Part shown: positions 37,701 to 52,590 of the stretch, one piece after another | Position numbering within the stretch: position 1 is the first letter of the stretch | Layout: every line of letters begins with the position of its first letter | NCBI GenBank assembly: GCA_017655985.1 | Contig: JACJVS010000003.1 | Location: 806,001 to 870,000 of the forward strand | Direction: 5' to 3' | From: Incumbomyces delicatus | Lineage: Eukaryota; Ascomycota; Eurotiomycetes; Chaetothyriales; Trichomeriaceae | Length of the DNA: 64,000 nt | The notes under the pieces: model-generated | What the model was told of the DNA's origin: nothing | The model's input: only the letters and a program-made list of their open reading frames with translations | Databases searched by the model: none | Made by a program: the position numbers and the translations under genes

Positions 37701-40699
37701 ATACGATTCGCGAATCGTATAGTTACTAAGCTTAGTTTTAGTTTCGATATTAACTCGTTTAATTTATTATTTAATATTAGTTTCGAATATTCTCTATCGA
37801 AGTTCGAAGCTATTTAAAACTTCTTTACTAAACAAGATATAGCGAACGCAGAGAGAGATAAAAAAATTAAATATCTACTAACTAAAAATACGAAAGTCGA
37901 TACTAAGCTTAAAGCTAAATATAAGAAGGGTATAAATAGAGATAAGACGATAAAACGCTAGAATATAGTATTAATATAAGTTCGTCGAGAGATCGTATTC
38001 TTACGTAATATCTCTTTAAGTAGCTAAAACGATAATTAGCTAGTATATATTCGATCGTCTATCTTTCTTATCGCTCTATAAGATAGTCTAGTATTCTAGA
38101 CCTTTAGTATATAGAATCGAGCTACCTTTTAGCGAGTATTTAATAATACTAAGGAGAAACGAAATAAGATCTATTATAAATTCTCGCTAGTTCGACCGAA
38201 TAAGCTCTTCTTAACTAACGCTTAAACGACGCGTTACTATATCTAAGAAGTCTATAGAAACAGCTAAAACGAATAACGTATTATTACGATAGTATTTCGT
38301 AAGTACTATTACGTCGAATATACCTATATACTATATCTTAAAAAAGGTATCGGTAAAAGTAGATTACCCGAGACGCTTAATTTCGATATACTAGATAGAC
38401 GGTAGAATATACTGTATACTATTTATATAATACTAATATATTATAGCTCCCCTTATAGAACTTATTACTCGATTTATACAGTCTATATTTACCTTAACGA
38501 TAAATATACTTTCGAACTCTAAGAATTCTGTTTTAGCTACTTTTTAAAATAGAATCGGCCGTCTAAATTTTAGTACGAACGCTAATAAAAGACGTATAGA
38601 TCTAGTATATCTTATACGTCTCTTATTAACTAATACTCTTTACGTTATCGATATTCGAAATCGTTAGATACTACTATCTCGACTTACTACTATTTAGTCG
38701 TCGAACTATATCTAGTTTATAACTTTATATTTTAGTATTAAAGCTCTCGTATAGTATATTTAGAATACGTTAAACACTATAAATAGATTTTTTAGAGAAG
38801 TCGAGCTTACTGTTCGAACTCGTAAACGAGTTTATTATTAGTTATTACGAGAGAAAAGAATCGACTATAATAATACGCTCGATCTTTTAGTTTCTAAGAT
38901 TATATAGAGGTTAGTAAAGAAGTAGATACGATTTATTAGGTCGTTAATAGATATTAAAATTAGTTTAATTAATAGCTTTCTATAATATTCTTAATACGTA
39001 TAAGACGATTTACGAGATCTACGATCGAGAGATAGAACTACTTAAATCTCGAATAACGCTAATAATACTACGAAAGTTAGTAATAAGTCGATAGCGTTAT
39101 AGAAATCGATATAGTAGACTAAAGTTCTTAGTAAAGTAGATATTATATAAAGCTTAATTCGAATAATAATTAATAACTAGCTAATACTTCTAAACGAGTA
39201 GCGTATCGAAGAAGAATTTAAGAACGATAAAGATAAAGAAATTATAATCGTTAAATCTTAAAACGAAGAAATCGTAGTCGTTAAGTCTATCTTCTACGTA
39301 TTATAGATAAATAGTAGTACGACGTAAACGTTATAGAAGATCTTAAACTTTCTAGTTCGAATACTAATACTTTATAATTTCGTAATTAAAAACTAAATAA
39401 CTTAGAATAATTCTAGCTCGTAGTTAACGTAGAGTATAAGCGTATATCTACTAGAATATTATATAATATACGAGAATCGTTTAGTTTAATATTTTCGAGT
39501 TTAGAGAGTTTTTACGTTTATCTAGTATATCGTCTACGTCGGCTACTTAGAGTAGTAGATAGAAAGCTATAACTCGAATATACTACGACGATCTACTAAA
39601 AAGAACTCGATTACTGTATATCGAGAATCGTATTAATTAACGAAGGTAGTACTTAGCCGATATCGATAATCTACGTCGACGAAGGCTTATACGTAGGTGT
39701 TCGCGACTATAATCGATCGCTTATACCGCTCTTCGAATATCTCTTCTTAGCGATCGCTCTAAGCGCAGCTCTCCTATTAATATCTAAGAAATTATTAGGT
39801 ACGAGAGTTATTTACGAGTCTTAGTTATAAGTATAGTTAACTAAAAATCTCTACGGTCGGCTTATTATAGTTAGTTTATCTTCTATCGAAACTATATATA
39901 CGCTACGGATAATAGTTTCTAATAGCTAGATCTAGTAGCGAGGAACGGCTAGTTTAATAAATCGAATTATTCGATAAACGAAGTAATAGACTTCCCTTTT
40001 CTCGTAATTAAATATATTAAGGATAATACCTTAATAACGAATAGGCCGTTGCTTTAAATTAATTATCTCGAGATTAAGTATAGAGATAATAGTAACTAGA
40101 CGTCTAATCTTTCGCTCGTTAAGTACAGCGGTAATCCTAAAAGTAGTATCTTCTTTTAGAAGCGACGTCGCCTTACGTCTTCGCTTTATAGATAGAGACT
40201 CGACGTCGCTAGAATCGCCTTAGTTATTTACTTTATCGGAAAATTCTTATATCTAGACGTAATCTCTTCGTACTCGTTCGAGTTTATTCCTCTATTAGTA
40301 GAAGCAGTATACTAGCTCTTTCTCGTTAATATTAACGCTACGAGCTGCTCTTATCGTTATTTTATAGTATATAATCGAGTTATATAGAGCCGTCTAGACA
40401 TTATTTATCTAGGTATAATCGCTAGTTATAAGGCGGTTAAGCGTATAGTTAGATAACGATTCTTTTATTTAGCGAGAACGTTCGTTGCGAATTAAGATTA
40501 TTACTATCTATATAAAGTTCGAGACGCTTAGCGACTCGTACGCTATCGACGTACGACGCTAGTTCTAAGAAGAGAAGCTAATAGATATAGACTAAGTAAA
40601 TAGCTATCTTAGATTATTTAGATCTACGAGTTCGATTAAAGCTTTTAAAATCTTTATAATATCTGCTACGTCGGTCTCGGCTCTAGCTTTAACGCTAAA

Positions 40700-43600
40700 A
40701 GCTTAGTACGTTGTTCGACTTACTAGCTATTCTCGATAAAATAATATCGTGAGTATACGGTATAATCGTATAATATATTAATAGATCTGCTCGATCTAAT
40801 TTCTATACTTATTAGTTCTTTCGTAGAATATTTTAAGATCTTTATACTCTACTTTATCTCGACTCGTATTTCTACTCTACGAACTGCTCTTTAATCTAAT
40901 CTATTCGGAATAATGCGTAAGTATATACTATTTAGAAATATTGTAGATAGTATACGCTGTAGTCTCGTTTAAATCGGATCTCGTCGAGTTACTTTTATTA
41001 CTAATTATATTATCTCGTGCTACGTCGAGCGAGAAACGTACTTTTCGGAGCTAATTATTATTACGAGCGTAGTCCTAGATATACTTAATTATATCTAGAA
41101 TAAAGAGGTTATCGTTAAGGTAGTAGAGTATAGATTTACTAATAGATTTTACGCGAACAATAAAGTTAATATTAATTAGAGTATTAACGAATATAATTTA
41201 TTCGAAATAGCTATCTAAGTATATACTAGCTAATACTATCGCTAGTTACCGTATAACTGTTCGCTAAAACGTGCCTTACCACTTTATAATATCTATAAAG
41301 TCGTCGAATCGGCGTATACTCGTAAAGGGAGGCACTGCCTTAAAGCGATAATTTAGTATTACTATAAACTCCTAGCGGAACTGCTTCGGTATCGAAGTAT
41401 CTAGTTCGTTTCGAGGCTCGTAAACTTATAGCTAATAAATAATATTGTTAATCTAACCTTTATCGATCTAATATAAAATATTAAGTATTATAACGTCGTG
41501 CGTATTAGTAAAGAAGTACTACTAAAGATAGTTTTAATATAGTCGAATAATCGCGTCCTTTAGAGCTTTATTCTATTTAGTTTAAGGCGTTCGCAGCCTC
41601 GGTTAACGAATCTTAAGCTAAAGTTAACGCTAATATTAGTTAAGAATATTACTATAGTACCTTCGTAGCTAGCTAGTACCGTATAGTTCCTCTATAGAAC
41701 TATACGGTACCGTATATACCGAGTATTATCTATTCTTCTTAATACTCGTAATTAGAACTTGCTCTTTATAGTTAATAAAGATACTAGTAATAACCGAATA
41801 GCAGTATCGATAGTATTCGTTTATATACAGTATCGATACCCTATTACGAGCTAGCTCGATTAGTAAACGGAATATTATCGATATAGCTAGATAGTAAATC
41901 TCGGATTTTACTACTAGACGATATTTAGAATCGATAAGTATAAAAATAAACTTTATCGTAATATAGTTAGGGACGTCGATACGGTTTAATAACTTATTAA
42001 AATAATTTAAAATCTAAATACTAATAGAATAAAATATCTATTCTCTAACTACGTTAGTAAGTAGGATCTTATCGCTGTATACTTTTATCGTAACTAGAGT
42101 AGTATTATCGCTAAGTTAATTCTAAATACTCTAGGCTTAGTCTATCGTTATAAAGTTCGAGTATAGCCGTTCTCTTCTTTTATTAAACTTCTATACGAGA
42201 ACGTAACGTATATAATTACGAAATAGTAAATAACTAATAAGAAATCGAATCGTCTACTCTATATCCCTTATATATACGATATAATCTATTATTATCTCTA
42301 TCTTATAGCCGTCTTAATTTATACGAATAGTATATCTTTTCTAGCTATCGTCTTCGATACCGTACGGGATTTAGTAGATAGTATTAAAGAAGTCTTACGA
42401 GTTCTTTACCTTAGATATAGCGTCGTTAAATAGAATATTCGAATTCGTAAGATAGGTATTTATCTTTATCTTAGAACTCTTAAACTTACGAGTATAAACT
42501 GTAAGGCTAAACTACGCTTAATTATCGAACGAGAAGTAATAAGAGTCGTCTATCGTAATTAACTATCTTTCGTCGAGCGTACGATTTAGTTAATTAAACG
42601 AAGAGTTAAGATAAAATCGTTTCGAGTTTAAGATCGTTCTAGCTGGTCGATTAGCCTTAAAGCCTTAAACCCCTTAAACTCGTTCGTTCGTATAGTCTAA
42701 AGACCTAGTCGCCTATAGTAGAAGTCGTCTCTCTAAGATTAAGAACGGCGTAGTAGCTAAACTATAAGAAGCGTACGCTCCCTCGTATATATCGTTAAGC
42801 GTGACTAGTTCGTAGATATCGTTAAGCGTTATCGACTTTACTTCTAAGTAAGTAGAATACTAAGACTTAAAATCCGAGCTAGTACTAGTCGTTAGTAGGG
42901 GACCTACTGTATAATTAGTAAGGATATTATTAAAAATCGAAAAAGACGAACGTCGCTCTTCTACTTTATTATTATTCGCGATCGCGAATCGAACTATTAC
43001 TTATAATATATAGGTTCTACTATAAATATTAAGACTTCGCGAGATTCGAAAGTTACGGGGATATTAAGGATATTAGAATAGTTTATAAGACATTACGTCG
43101 CGAAGTTAGAAAGGGGTAGAACTTATATCGAAGTAGAAGTAATTAAGAAATATAGTCGTAAGTTTAAACGCCTTCTTTAAAGTTATTATATAACTTTATA
43201 AATATTTACGTACTTATATAAGAGATAACGACTACGTCTTAACTCTACGACGATAACGTATAAGCCGAAGGAGATAATTAATTCGCCTTATTTATACTAG
43301 CTATATCGTACTTACTAGAATCGTAAGTTACTATTTAGGCTTATCTCGTATCTAACGAATTATAAGTACTAGAGAGAAGAAGAGAAGTCGAGTATAATTA
43401 ATAGATTTCTATTATCGTAAATACTACGGAAGAAAAGGCTTATATTATAGTTAAAAGGTAAGAGAGTTTCGAGTAAGAGATATTAGATAATTCGAACGTT
43501 TATAATTTATATATAAGGATCTACTCTATTAATATCTAGATATCCGTTTACTGTACGGTCTTTTCTCGAAGTAGTACTCTAGTACTTCTTCTAAGTCTAT

Positions 43601-44139
43601 ATCTAATATTATTTATTTAGTTAACGAGCTGTAGATAGTGCTTTTAAGCTATTTATTTATTAATTATATAATTCGTACTGTTTATAATAAAAATACTTAA
43701 CGAAATCTCTATAATCGGTATAAATACGCTACGTAAGTAGCGAAGCCTTTACTTAACGACGTACTACGAGCTCTAGCTTTTTACTTTAGATAATAGAAAG
43801 GCTAATAACGGAGATACTATCTATACTTTAATCTACTCGAGTAAGTTTCTAGAAAACGATTATAAATACTGCTACGCTCTTAAAATTTAACTTCTAGAAC
43901 TCTTACTTTTTATACGCGACGTTTACGACTCTTAAGTACTACGAAACTTAATTAGAACTCGAATACTATAGTTATAATTATAGACGTTCTATTAATCGGT
44001 CGATCTTAGACTATCGATAAAGCTGCGTAAGTTGTTTTTAGCTTTATAAAGAACTAGAATAGATTCGACGAGCTATAAAGTAATAGAATTAGATTCTATA
44101 AGCAGTAATTATCGCTAACTAAGAATATATCTAGTATAT
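40700..44139 (+). pseudogene. Unidentified conceptual coding remnant inside X (upstream part)
   Basis: A plus-strand frame can be followed from about 40700 to the G1 insertion with stops only of the TAA and TAG type. It contains segments such as YTRKGRHCLKAII near 41310. The frame continues in phase across the G1 target site into 50691. No family was recognised. It could be part of a very long protein of X or a chance effect of biased composition. Confidence 0.25.
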
Positions 44140-44540
44140 TGTTACGAAGTGACCATATAGATAACCGCTTTAGGGATATAGAGACGAAAGGTTATACGAG
44201 GAAAGCTAGTGTATATAGGGAAGCCATATATAACCATCGGAAAAGGAAAGTACGGAATAGTAAAATAGTAGAATAATAGAATAGTGAGTATTCTATTATT
44301 TTAATAGTTCGATATAACGAGGGAAATTGCCTCTTTAGGAAGTTCTAGTTAAGTATATAAGAATACGACTTTTCTATATACTTTTATAGTCTCTATAGTT
44401 AATCTAAGTTATATTAGCACTCTTATCTGCGTACTACTTATACCTTAACTTAGAAATATATTATTCTAATAGGCAGTTAAGGAAATCTTTAGAGTTCTCT
44501 TATACCGTTACTAGAACGAGAAGTAGACAGTCTTATAATA
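44140..44540 (+). repeat. 5' LTR of G1 (401 bp)
   Basis: It starts TGTTACGAAGTGACC and ends CTTATAATA, with the final CA of the canonical LTR end changed to TA. A second copy is the LTR at 13965-14366. The last about 30 bp recur at 50656-50685 as the remnant of the 3' LTR. Confidence 0.78.
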
Positions 44541-44799
44541 TTTTAACTACCTACTCACTGTTACGATAGTCTATAAGTATAAATTCGGACTTCGAGTTTA
44601 CCTTATCCTCCGTTACCTCGAAAAGCGATATCGGTAAGAATATAGTCCTATAAGATACTCTCGCTGTTAACTAAGCGGCCGAATAGTTAGTACGGATTAG
44701 CCTTACTTTACTATTACCCGCTAAACTAAATTCTAGAATAAATCGATACTAAGTACAGTTAAATATACTAGGTAAGCAGGCTAACGCGAAAGTAGAATT

Positions 44800-47700
44800 A
44801 TCTACGATCGCTATAAGGGGCAAGAAGCCGGATATTTTACTAAACGTTAAGAAGAATAAAACGCGATTTAAGATTAGAGAATTCGACGTGTTTAAAGGGA
44901 ATACTAAAAGGTTTATATAATTTACGAACTAAGTTAAGACTTATTTAAGGTATAAGCGAATTATAAAACTATAGGATTAGGTCTTATAGGCCGGTAATCT
45001 ATTACGTAAGAGACTCGTAAAATAGTTCGAACCCTACTTAAATGACTTTCTAAGAAATAACGAGAACGAGTAGAAGCTAAGGACTATCGAGTTATTCTTA
45101 TTCATTAATAAGTTTCTAGGTGAGTTAAAGAAGTTGTATAGAGGGCTTAACGAGGTTAAGAAGACAGAACGATAGATTTATAGACTTCGATAGACTAGCT
45201 TAGTTATAGACTATACTGCGAAGTTCTAATAACTGTTAAGTCGTCTTAAATAGGACAACGCCGCCCTTATATCACGCTATTATTAGGGCCTTAAGGACTT
45301 TATTAAAGATAAATTAGTCGATAAGATAGAAGTATAAGACTACGAGGAATTAGTATAGATAGTAACTAATATCGACACCCGATATTAGAAACGTAAAATA
45401 GAGAAGAGTAAAAAAGGGTTTACGTTTACTCTAAACCGATATCGACACTAAACTAATACTTCGAGATAAGCGCGATATCCGGATACAATAGATTAGCAGG
45501 TAAATACGGCTTATAAGAACTCGAAGACCTAGCGTAGTAGGTATAATACTAGCGAAGTACTAAGATCTAAGTCTACGAGGGGTAGAAGAAGAGGACGAGA
45601 AGTAAAATTTACAGAAATAGATCGCGAACCTACGCCTAGAAAAGCTAAACCTAAGAACGAAGTATACTTTCGATACGGAAAATAGAGGCACTACGCTAAA
45701 GAGTATAGGAACGCCGCTAAACAAGTAAATACTATCGAAAAAATACTAAAAGAACTAGTAGATATCCGAAAGATAGATCTAGCGTACTATTAACTGTTCT
45801 AAACGATATACTATAACGATAAGTGTTAGATATATAGAAGTAATAAGTAAGGGAGCGACTAGTTTTTAAAGAAACCTAAATTAAATAAAAGCAAAAAGCA
45901 GGCTAATATAATAAGGAAAGAGCCTACGCGTACTCGCGATCTAAGAATCGTTAAGAGTAATCGATTCTTCACTATTATAGAGACTTATTATTAGAGGCAG
46001 ATTAAGTATAAAGAAAATAGGATAGTAGAGATAATCATCTACGATAATACCTTAGAACGATAACTACAATCTATATAGATCATTATCTCCTAGTACTCGA
46101 GGGATAACGAGATAAGAGAATAAACTTATACGCGAGCGTATATAATCCGATAAATAATACTTTAGAAGTAGAAAGCTATTATTAAGGCTAACGCGGTATA
46201 TCATTTCGTATCGCTACTACGACTTAATAAGATTATAGATAGAATAGAATATCTCGTAGAGACCCTTAGAGTACCTCTCTATAAGCAGAAGTCGTCTACC
46301 TTAGATAAGGCTAAGACTTAGAGGGAGACTATTACGAGAATATAATAAGGGATTAGTATAGAAATAATTAAGAATACTAAAGAGAAACTACTTAGATTAG
46401 TAAATACTTCGAGTATCTCTCGATTCCTATACTAATAGGATAACAACTAAACTAGTATCGAGTTATAGTTAGAGACGAGTCGAATTACGATACGAACTAA
46501 TAAATAGTACTGCTAGAACTGTTTTAGAGAAGTACGATTTCTATATAAGGCATCTAGATATATTTACGATCTTTTAATTTATCGAATCTACGATTAGATT
46601 ATACTATCTAAGGGGTAGTCGGTATATATCGACGTAAGATTCGACGAGGTCTTATCTAGAATATACTTTATACTACCTAAATATAGTCGGATAAGAAGTA
46701 TATTTAGACGATACGTAAGAATCTTACTAGAAGTAGAGAAGCGACTAAATTTATATATAGAGATTATCTCTATAACCTTATATAAGGTCGTTATCTAAAT
46801 AAGGCGATAGTATATAGACTACTATCGAAAGAATAACTGTATAGAATAGAACGCGTAGTATCTATACCGCTACTATAATTATCTAAAAGTAAATTAGTAG
46901 AAGATTACGAAGATCGTTCTAAGGGTATATACTAAAAAATTATATAAACCTAGACTTTATTATTACTAAGGCTATTATAATAGGGTACGAGATATAGTTA
47001 TACGACGATATTTCCTAATACTACTAATCGCTATAATACGATTAGACAGTATTTTCGTAGTAGAATTAGAGATAGATACCTCTAATAAAGACTCTAAGCG
47101 AGAATCTTTAAAAAACTATAGGGCCGTTATTTCGACGACGGAAGAATAACTAGAGGGCTATAGAGAACTTAGCTTACCGTCGTATTAAGAGACGATATCC
47201 TAGAGGCTACTATTATACGAGAAGACAACGCGAGCTAGAAAAGCCGTAGTACTAAGCTTAAGAAATACTCTTCTATAGAACGAAGAATTTATTCTATAGA
47301 AGAAATTAATACTATTAACGTCGATTACGAGAATAGAGCTAGAACTAGAAGGATTCGCTTTAAGCTTAGAATAAATACTTATAGAGAGCGATATCGAAGC
47401 GCTAATCGTACTACTAGAACGTGCGCTAATATCTATAAGCCGACGGCTAAAGAGACGAAGAAGAGAACGAAATCTATAGAATCGAAGAGAGCGATCTAGA
47501 AGCTCTTAACAGTATATATATACATTAATAGATACCGAGCTAGAGTATTACTCGATATAGAAGTAAATACTAGTCTAGTCTCGAAGGCGTTTATATATCG
47601 GATATAGTAAAACGATAAAAGGCTTAAACTAGAATTATACTTAATTAAAATAAGTAATTAAGGGTATACCGAGATTAATAAGAAACTTAGATCGGTACGA

Positions 47701-50680
47701 ATAAGATACTAAGGAAAAATACAGTTTCTTAATATAGATATCGTTAAGAGATTAGGATTTAAATACTTTTTAGGACTAGACTAACTAGTTTAGACCGGTT
47801 ATCTAGTGAATATACTAAAACGATAACTTATATAGAGACCTCTAAACGCAATAGAACAGTTTTAAAGTACTATATAGATAAGGCTAATCTATAGAACGTT
47901 CACTATAAAGCAACTTAATTAGATAAGTAAAGAAGTTAAGAATAAAAGTAGAATTTCGATAAAGTATCGAGAATTTAAGAGACTTTTCGAGAACGACCTT
48001 ATAATAGAAGTACTGTCTAAATATTAGATATAGGATTATAAGATACCCTTAGAACTCGAATTAAAGCCTATTAAGACGCGAATCTACCCGATTTCGCGAT
48101 ATTAGAAGCAAGAACTCTAGAAGTATCTTAATAAGAATTTAAAGAAGGGGTTTATTAGAAAATCTATCTTACTATAGAGATTTCCTATTCTCTTTATACT
48201 AAAGAAGAATAGAACGTTAAGATTATACGTTAATTATCGATAACTTAATAAAATAACTAAAAAGAACGGTTATCTACTACTACTTATCTCGAAACTATAA
48301 GATCGGCTATAGGGAGCTAAGTAGTTTACTACGCTTAACTTACGAGGAGCTTACAACCTTATTCGAATAAAGAAGAACGAGAAAGAGAAAATAGCGTTTA
48401 GTATACGCTATAAATTATATAAGTACTGCGTTATACCGTTTAGATTTACGAACGCGCTAGCGTTATACTAGATACTCATTAATAATACCTTATCTAAAGG
48501 GTTAAATCTATTTATAATCGTATACTTAGACGATATTCTTATATTCTCGAAGATAAGAGAGTAATACGTAAAAGATATAAGATAGGTAATAAAACGACTA
48601 TAAGAGAAGGAATTACGACTACGTCTTAATAAGTACGAGTTTTTTAAGAACGAAGTACCCTTTTTAGAATCGATCGTAGGGAGTTATAGTATACGACTAG
48701 ACTCTATAAAAGTTAAATTAATTATAAAATAGCTACGACTAATAAACCTTAAAGAACTATAGAGCTTTTTAGGATTAGTAAACTACTATCGGCGTTTTAT
48801 TAAGAACTACTTAAGGGTAGTATTACTACTTATAGTACTTACTAAGAAGGGAATTATATTCGTAATAGAAAAGAAAGTAAAGACTATATTTAAGAAACTT
48901 AAGAACTTATTTACTTATATACCTATACTAATAAGCTTTAATCTAGAAAAGAGGATCACTATCGAGATCGATACTTCGAGATACGCTATCGCCGGCGTAC
49001 TTAGCTAATCGAGTTAAGATAATAAGCTACGACTAGTAGCTTATTATTCTAGAAAGATAATCGTACTAGAGAAGAACTACGAGATCTACGATATAGAACT
49101 TTTAGCTATTATAGACTTATTTAAAGAATAGAACGTATACTTAGAAGAATTAAAGTATAAGACTACTATCTACTCTAATTACCTAAACCTTATATATTAG
49201 ACTACGACTAAGAAATTAAATAAGAGATAGATTCGATAAGTAGAGATAATAGTATTTATTAAGTTTTATATTGTATACGTTAAGGGTAAAGAGAACGTAA
49301 GAGCTAATACTCTTAGCCGAAGACTAGATTATAGAAAGGACGCCGAGGAGATCGAATAGAGTATATTACTTCGAAAACGTAAAGAATATTTAGTTTATTC
49401 GAAATAGATTAATATAGCTAAAATAGAACTAGACTAGCTAATTAAGAAATAAAAGATAAAAGTAATTCGCAGCTATTATAATAATCGAACTACTAAATAC
49501 TTTAGAATCGCGAGAATCATAGAACTGATTTTCCGAAACTAAAAATAGAGAGGAATATAATAGAACGTTCGCGATTACGTTAATAATTACGATATATATA
49601 CTAGAACTAAGGCTTCTAGATATAGGCCTTATAGGAAGCTATAGATATTAATATTATCGTTAGAAGTATAGAAAGAGGTTATAATAGACTTTATCGAACC
49701 CTTATTAGAGTTTAAGAACCTAGTAACGAGGTAAAGGTACGATATAATCTATATAATTATCGATCGGATAACGAAATACGCATACTTTATACTAATTAAA
49801 ATAAAGATAATAGTACTAGAAATTGCGTACGTCTTTATAAGATATATCTTTATAGTATACGAAATACTATTAAGATTAGTATTAGATAAAGATAAATTGT
49901 TTAGATTAAGATTTTAGCAGTTAATTATAGATTAGCTAGAAACTAAAAGCAAGCTTAGCACTACTTTTTATCTATAGACCGACGAATAAACTAAAAGAAC
50001 GAATTAGACGCTAAAACAATACCTTAAAAGTTACGTTAACTTTAAATAAAATAACTAAGTAGAATTACTATCTATAGTATAGATTATATATAATAATTCT
50101 AAGGCCGTTACGAGGATATTACCTTTTTACGCGAACTACGGATTTTACCTTAGGGTAAACGAGGACCCACTAGGCATAAGACTAAAGTCGAAATAAGCAA
50201 TAGTTACTGTATCCGACTTACGCTAATTACATTAATATATGTTTAAGAAACTACAGTTTATCGCGGAAAGAATAGCTAAATATATAAATTAGAGAAGATC
50301 TAAGGGACTAGACTTTAGAGAGGGAGGCACAGCGTATTTGTTACGACGAAATATTAAGATAAAACGACTAAGCGACAAGCTAGACTTCAAGAAGATAGGG
50401 CCCTTTAGGATTAAGAAGAAACTAGGACCTATCACGTACTAGCTTTAATTACTAAAGGGAATAAGAATTCACCCCGTATTCTATATTTCTATACTGGAAA
50501 GGGCACTAGAACGCTAAACGGTAGATAGGACCTAATAAGCGGAATTACCGAAAACTAAAGAGTACGACGTAGAGAGGATCCTAGAAGTAAAACAGAAAAA
50601 GGGAAAGACTTTTTACCTAATTAAATAGTTAGGATACGACGATAGCGATAACTCGTAGAAACGAGAAGCAGACAGTCTTA
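44800..50680 (+). pseudogene. Ty3/Gypsy gag-pol of G1 with C-terminal chromodomain, inactivated
   Basis: Domains read in order on the plus strand. A gag carries a degraded zinc knuckle near 45660-45710 (VYFRYGKQRHYAKEYRN, Cys to Tyr). A protease region lies near 47540. The reverse transcriptase has an intact YLDD box at 48523-48534, followed by GLVNYYRRFIKNYL near 48775. An RNase H follows, then an integrase with IIDFIEPLLEF near 49680 and IIIDRITKYAYF near 49755. At the end is a chromodomain-like segment TFYLIKQLGYDDSDNS near 50610, where Q and the following stop would both be Trp before RIP. TAA and TAG stops occur throughout. Such chromodomains direct integration to heterochromatin, which fits the location in a repeat nest. 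Confidence 0.82.
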
Positions 50681-50690
50681 TAACATATAT

Positions 50691-52590
50691 ATAAGGGTAG
50701 TTAAGCTCGTATTAAAGATATTCTTTAGAAAGTACTTAAGAATATATAGCGTACTAAGTATACTACCGAATTAATTATCGTCGACTAGTATCTAAAGCAG
50801 TCGGACCCTAAAAAGTATAGGCCTAAAACGATTAAAGAATAAGTTTATAAAGTCTTTAGCTAATAGAACCGCTTTTTAAGGCTAAAGAGTAGAACTTACG
50901 ATAGAAGAGATCTTTATAAGTACTTACTAAAGGATTTTATCGTACCGTCTAAGTAGATTTTAGTATAGATTTTAAGATCTACGACTCTATAGACTATAGT
51001 TAGTACGTTACTATTCTAGAAGCGGTAGCGTAGCGATATCGACGACGACGAGAAAGACGCTGTATATAATAAATATAAGTATACTAAAAGAAAAATCGAG
51101 AGTCCTTCTTACGTAAATCGCTATACTACGCTATTCGTATTACGAGGCTTCTCTATACGTTCTTTTACTCTATCTACGTTAATAGTTTCTTAATAAGTCT
51201 TTATATAAAGTTCTTCTTTATTTTTATTAGTAGCCGATTTATAAGTAATTAATCGAATAGCTACTTTCTTTCTAGAATATTCGACTCTACTAGCGCAACT
51301 CGCTAGCGTACTTTCGTCGATCGAAGTCGATATAAAAAGAGTTCTTCTTAAAGTATTTTTTAGTAGTGCGTCTAACTCTAAATAAATATACTTATAGAGA
51401 GTACGATTAGATAAAGTATTACCTAACGGCGCTTTTCGAATAGATATAGTCGATTATAAGAGGTTAATATCTAAATTATAGTCGCTTTAGTCGAGTAATA
51501 AGCGTATTAAGCTATATTTTCTACTTATATAGAATTAATATCGGCTTTATAGTATAAATCGCGAGTAGAAGTTTATAGAAGACAGTAAACTCGATATTAT
51601 CTTTAAGAAATAGTAGAGAAGTACTATCTTAGATTAAAGAGAAATTAAGTTAAAAGTCTTTACTAATCGAGAGAAATCGTAGATTATTAACCTTAACGAG
51701 AAAGACGTTAACGTTAAACGAGAGAATAATTACTCTTCTAGTAGTATACTATAAGACTCTCGTCTATTAAAATCTAGACGGTCTATCTTACGTATCGACG
51801 ACGATATAAGAATAAACGACGTTAAAGATACTGCTCTCGACTAGAATATAGATTCGTCGAGATATCGTCGTCGTAGACTGTAGAGATTACCTAGCGCTTA
51901 TAATAAGAGTTAAGCTAACGTCTCGATAACGAGACGACGCTCTTTATTATAAAGCGTATTAGATAACTATAACTCGCTTAAAGATTTAGATATAATACCT
52001 AAGTCGAATTAGATATCTAAGATTCTATAGTAGATAGTATATTATTTTCGCGATACGAGATTAAACTTTACTATTACGAGTAAGTCTACGCGGTTCGTTT
52101 AAGTTAGAGGCTCTGTATTTTTCGCGACTTCTACTATTATTTTTTCTCGATCGTATAGCTTACCGCGCTTCGACGTAGACGAGTACGATAATCTATTACT
52201 ACGCAGTACGAATAGGCTAATATCTAGTATACTAGTTTAAGGCGCGATAGAGTATATATACGCCTCTTTTATACTTAATAAATTCGTAGTCTTATAGTTT
52301 ATCGCTATAATCCCTAGCTTCGATACTTAGTAAACGAGCGCTAGCGAAGTCTATTTTACGATATATATCGATTAGTCTACTAAAGAGACTAATTATACTA
52401 ACGGAAACCTTAGTAGAAAGTTTAATAAGATAATCGAAATAGTAAAGAGTATATACGAAAATAGAATAGTTAAGATAGATATCGTAAACTACGATACGAT
52501 TATATATAATATAGTATTTAATAAAAGTTAAGAAGAGTAAGTATATAGGCTAATTATACTAACTATAAACTAGATAATTAATAAAGTATC
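50691..52590. other. Element X, middle part, no recognised domain
   Basis: This stretch of forward X continues directly from 44139 once G1 is removed, and it matches about 20.3-22.25 kb on the minus strand. Conceptual translation on both strands shows many TAA and TAG stops. No transposase, helicase or polymerase motif was recognised. CG dinucleotides remain frequent while CA and TG are rare. Confidence 0.5.

Larger units (their letters stand above)
44135..50690 (+). mobile_element. Ty3/Gypsy chromovirus-like retrotransposon G1 with TATAT target duplication
   Basis: The element proper is 44140-50685 (6,546 bp), from TGTTACG to TTATAACA. It is flanked by TATAT at 44135-44139 and 50686-50690. 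The same site is uninterrupted in the inverted X copy. The 5' LTR is 401 bp. At the 3' end only about the last 30 bp of the LTR are present, joined directly to the end of pol, so most of the 3' LTR is missing. It is less RIP-damaged than its surroundings, which suggests a younger insertion. Confidence 0.82.
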
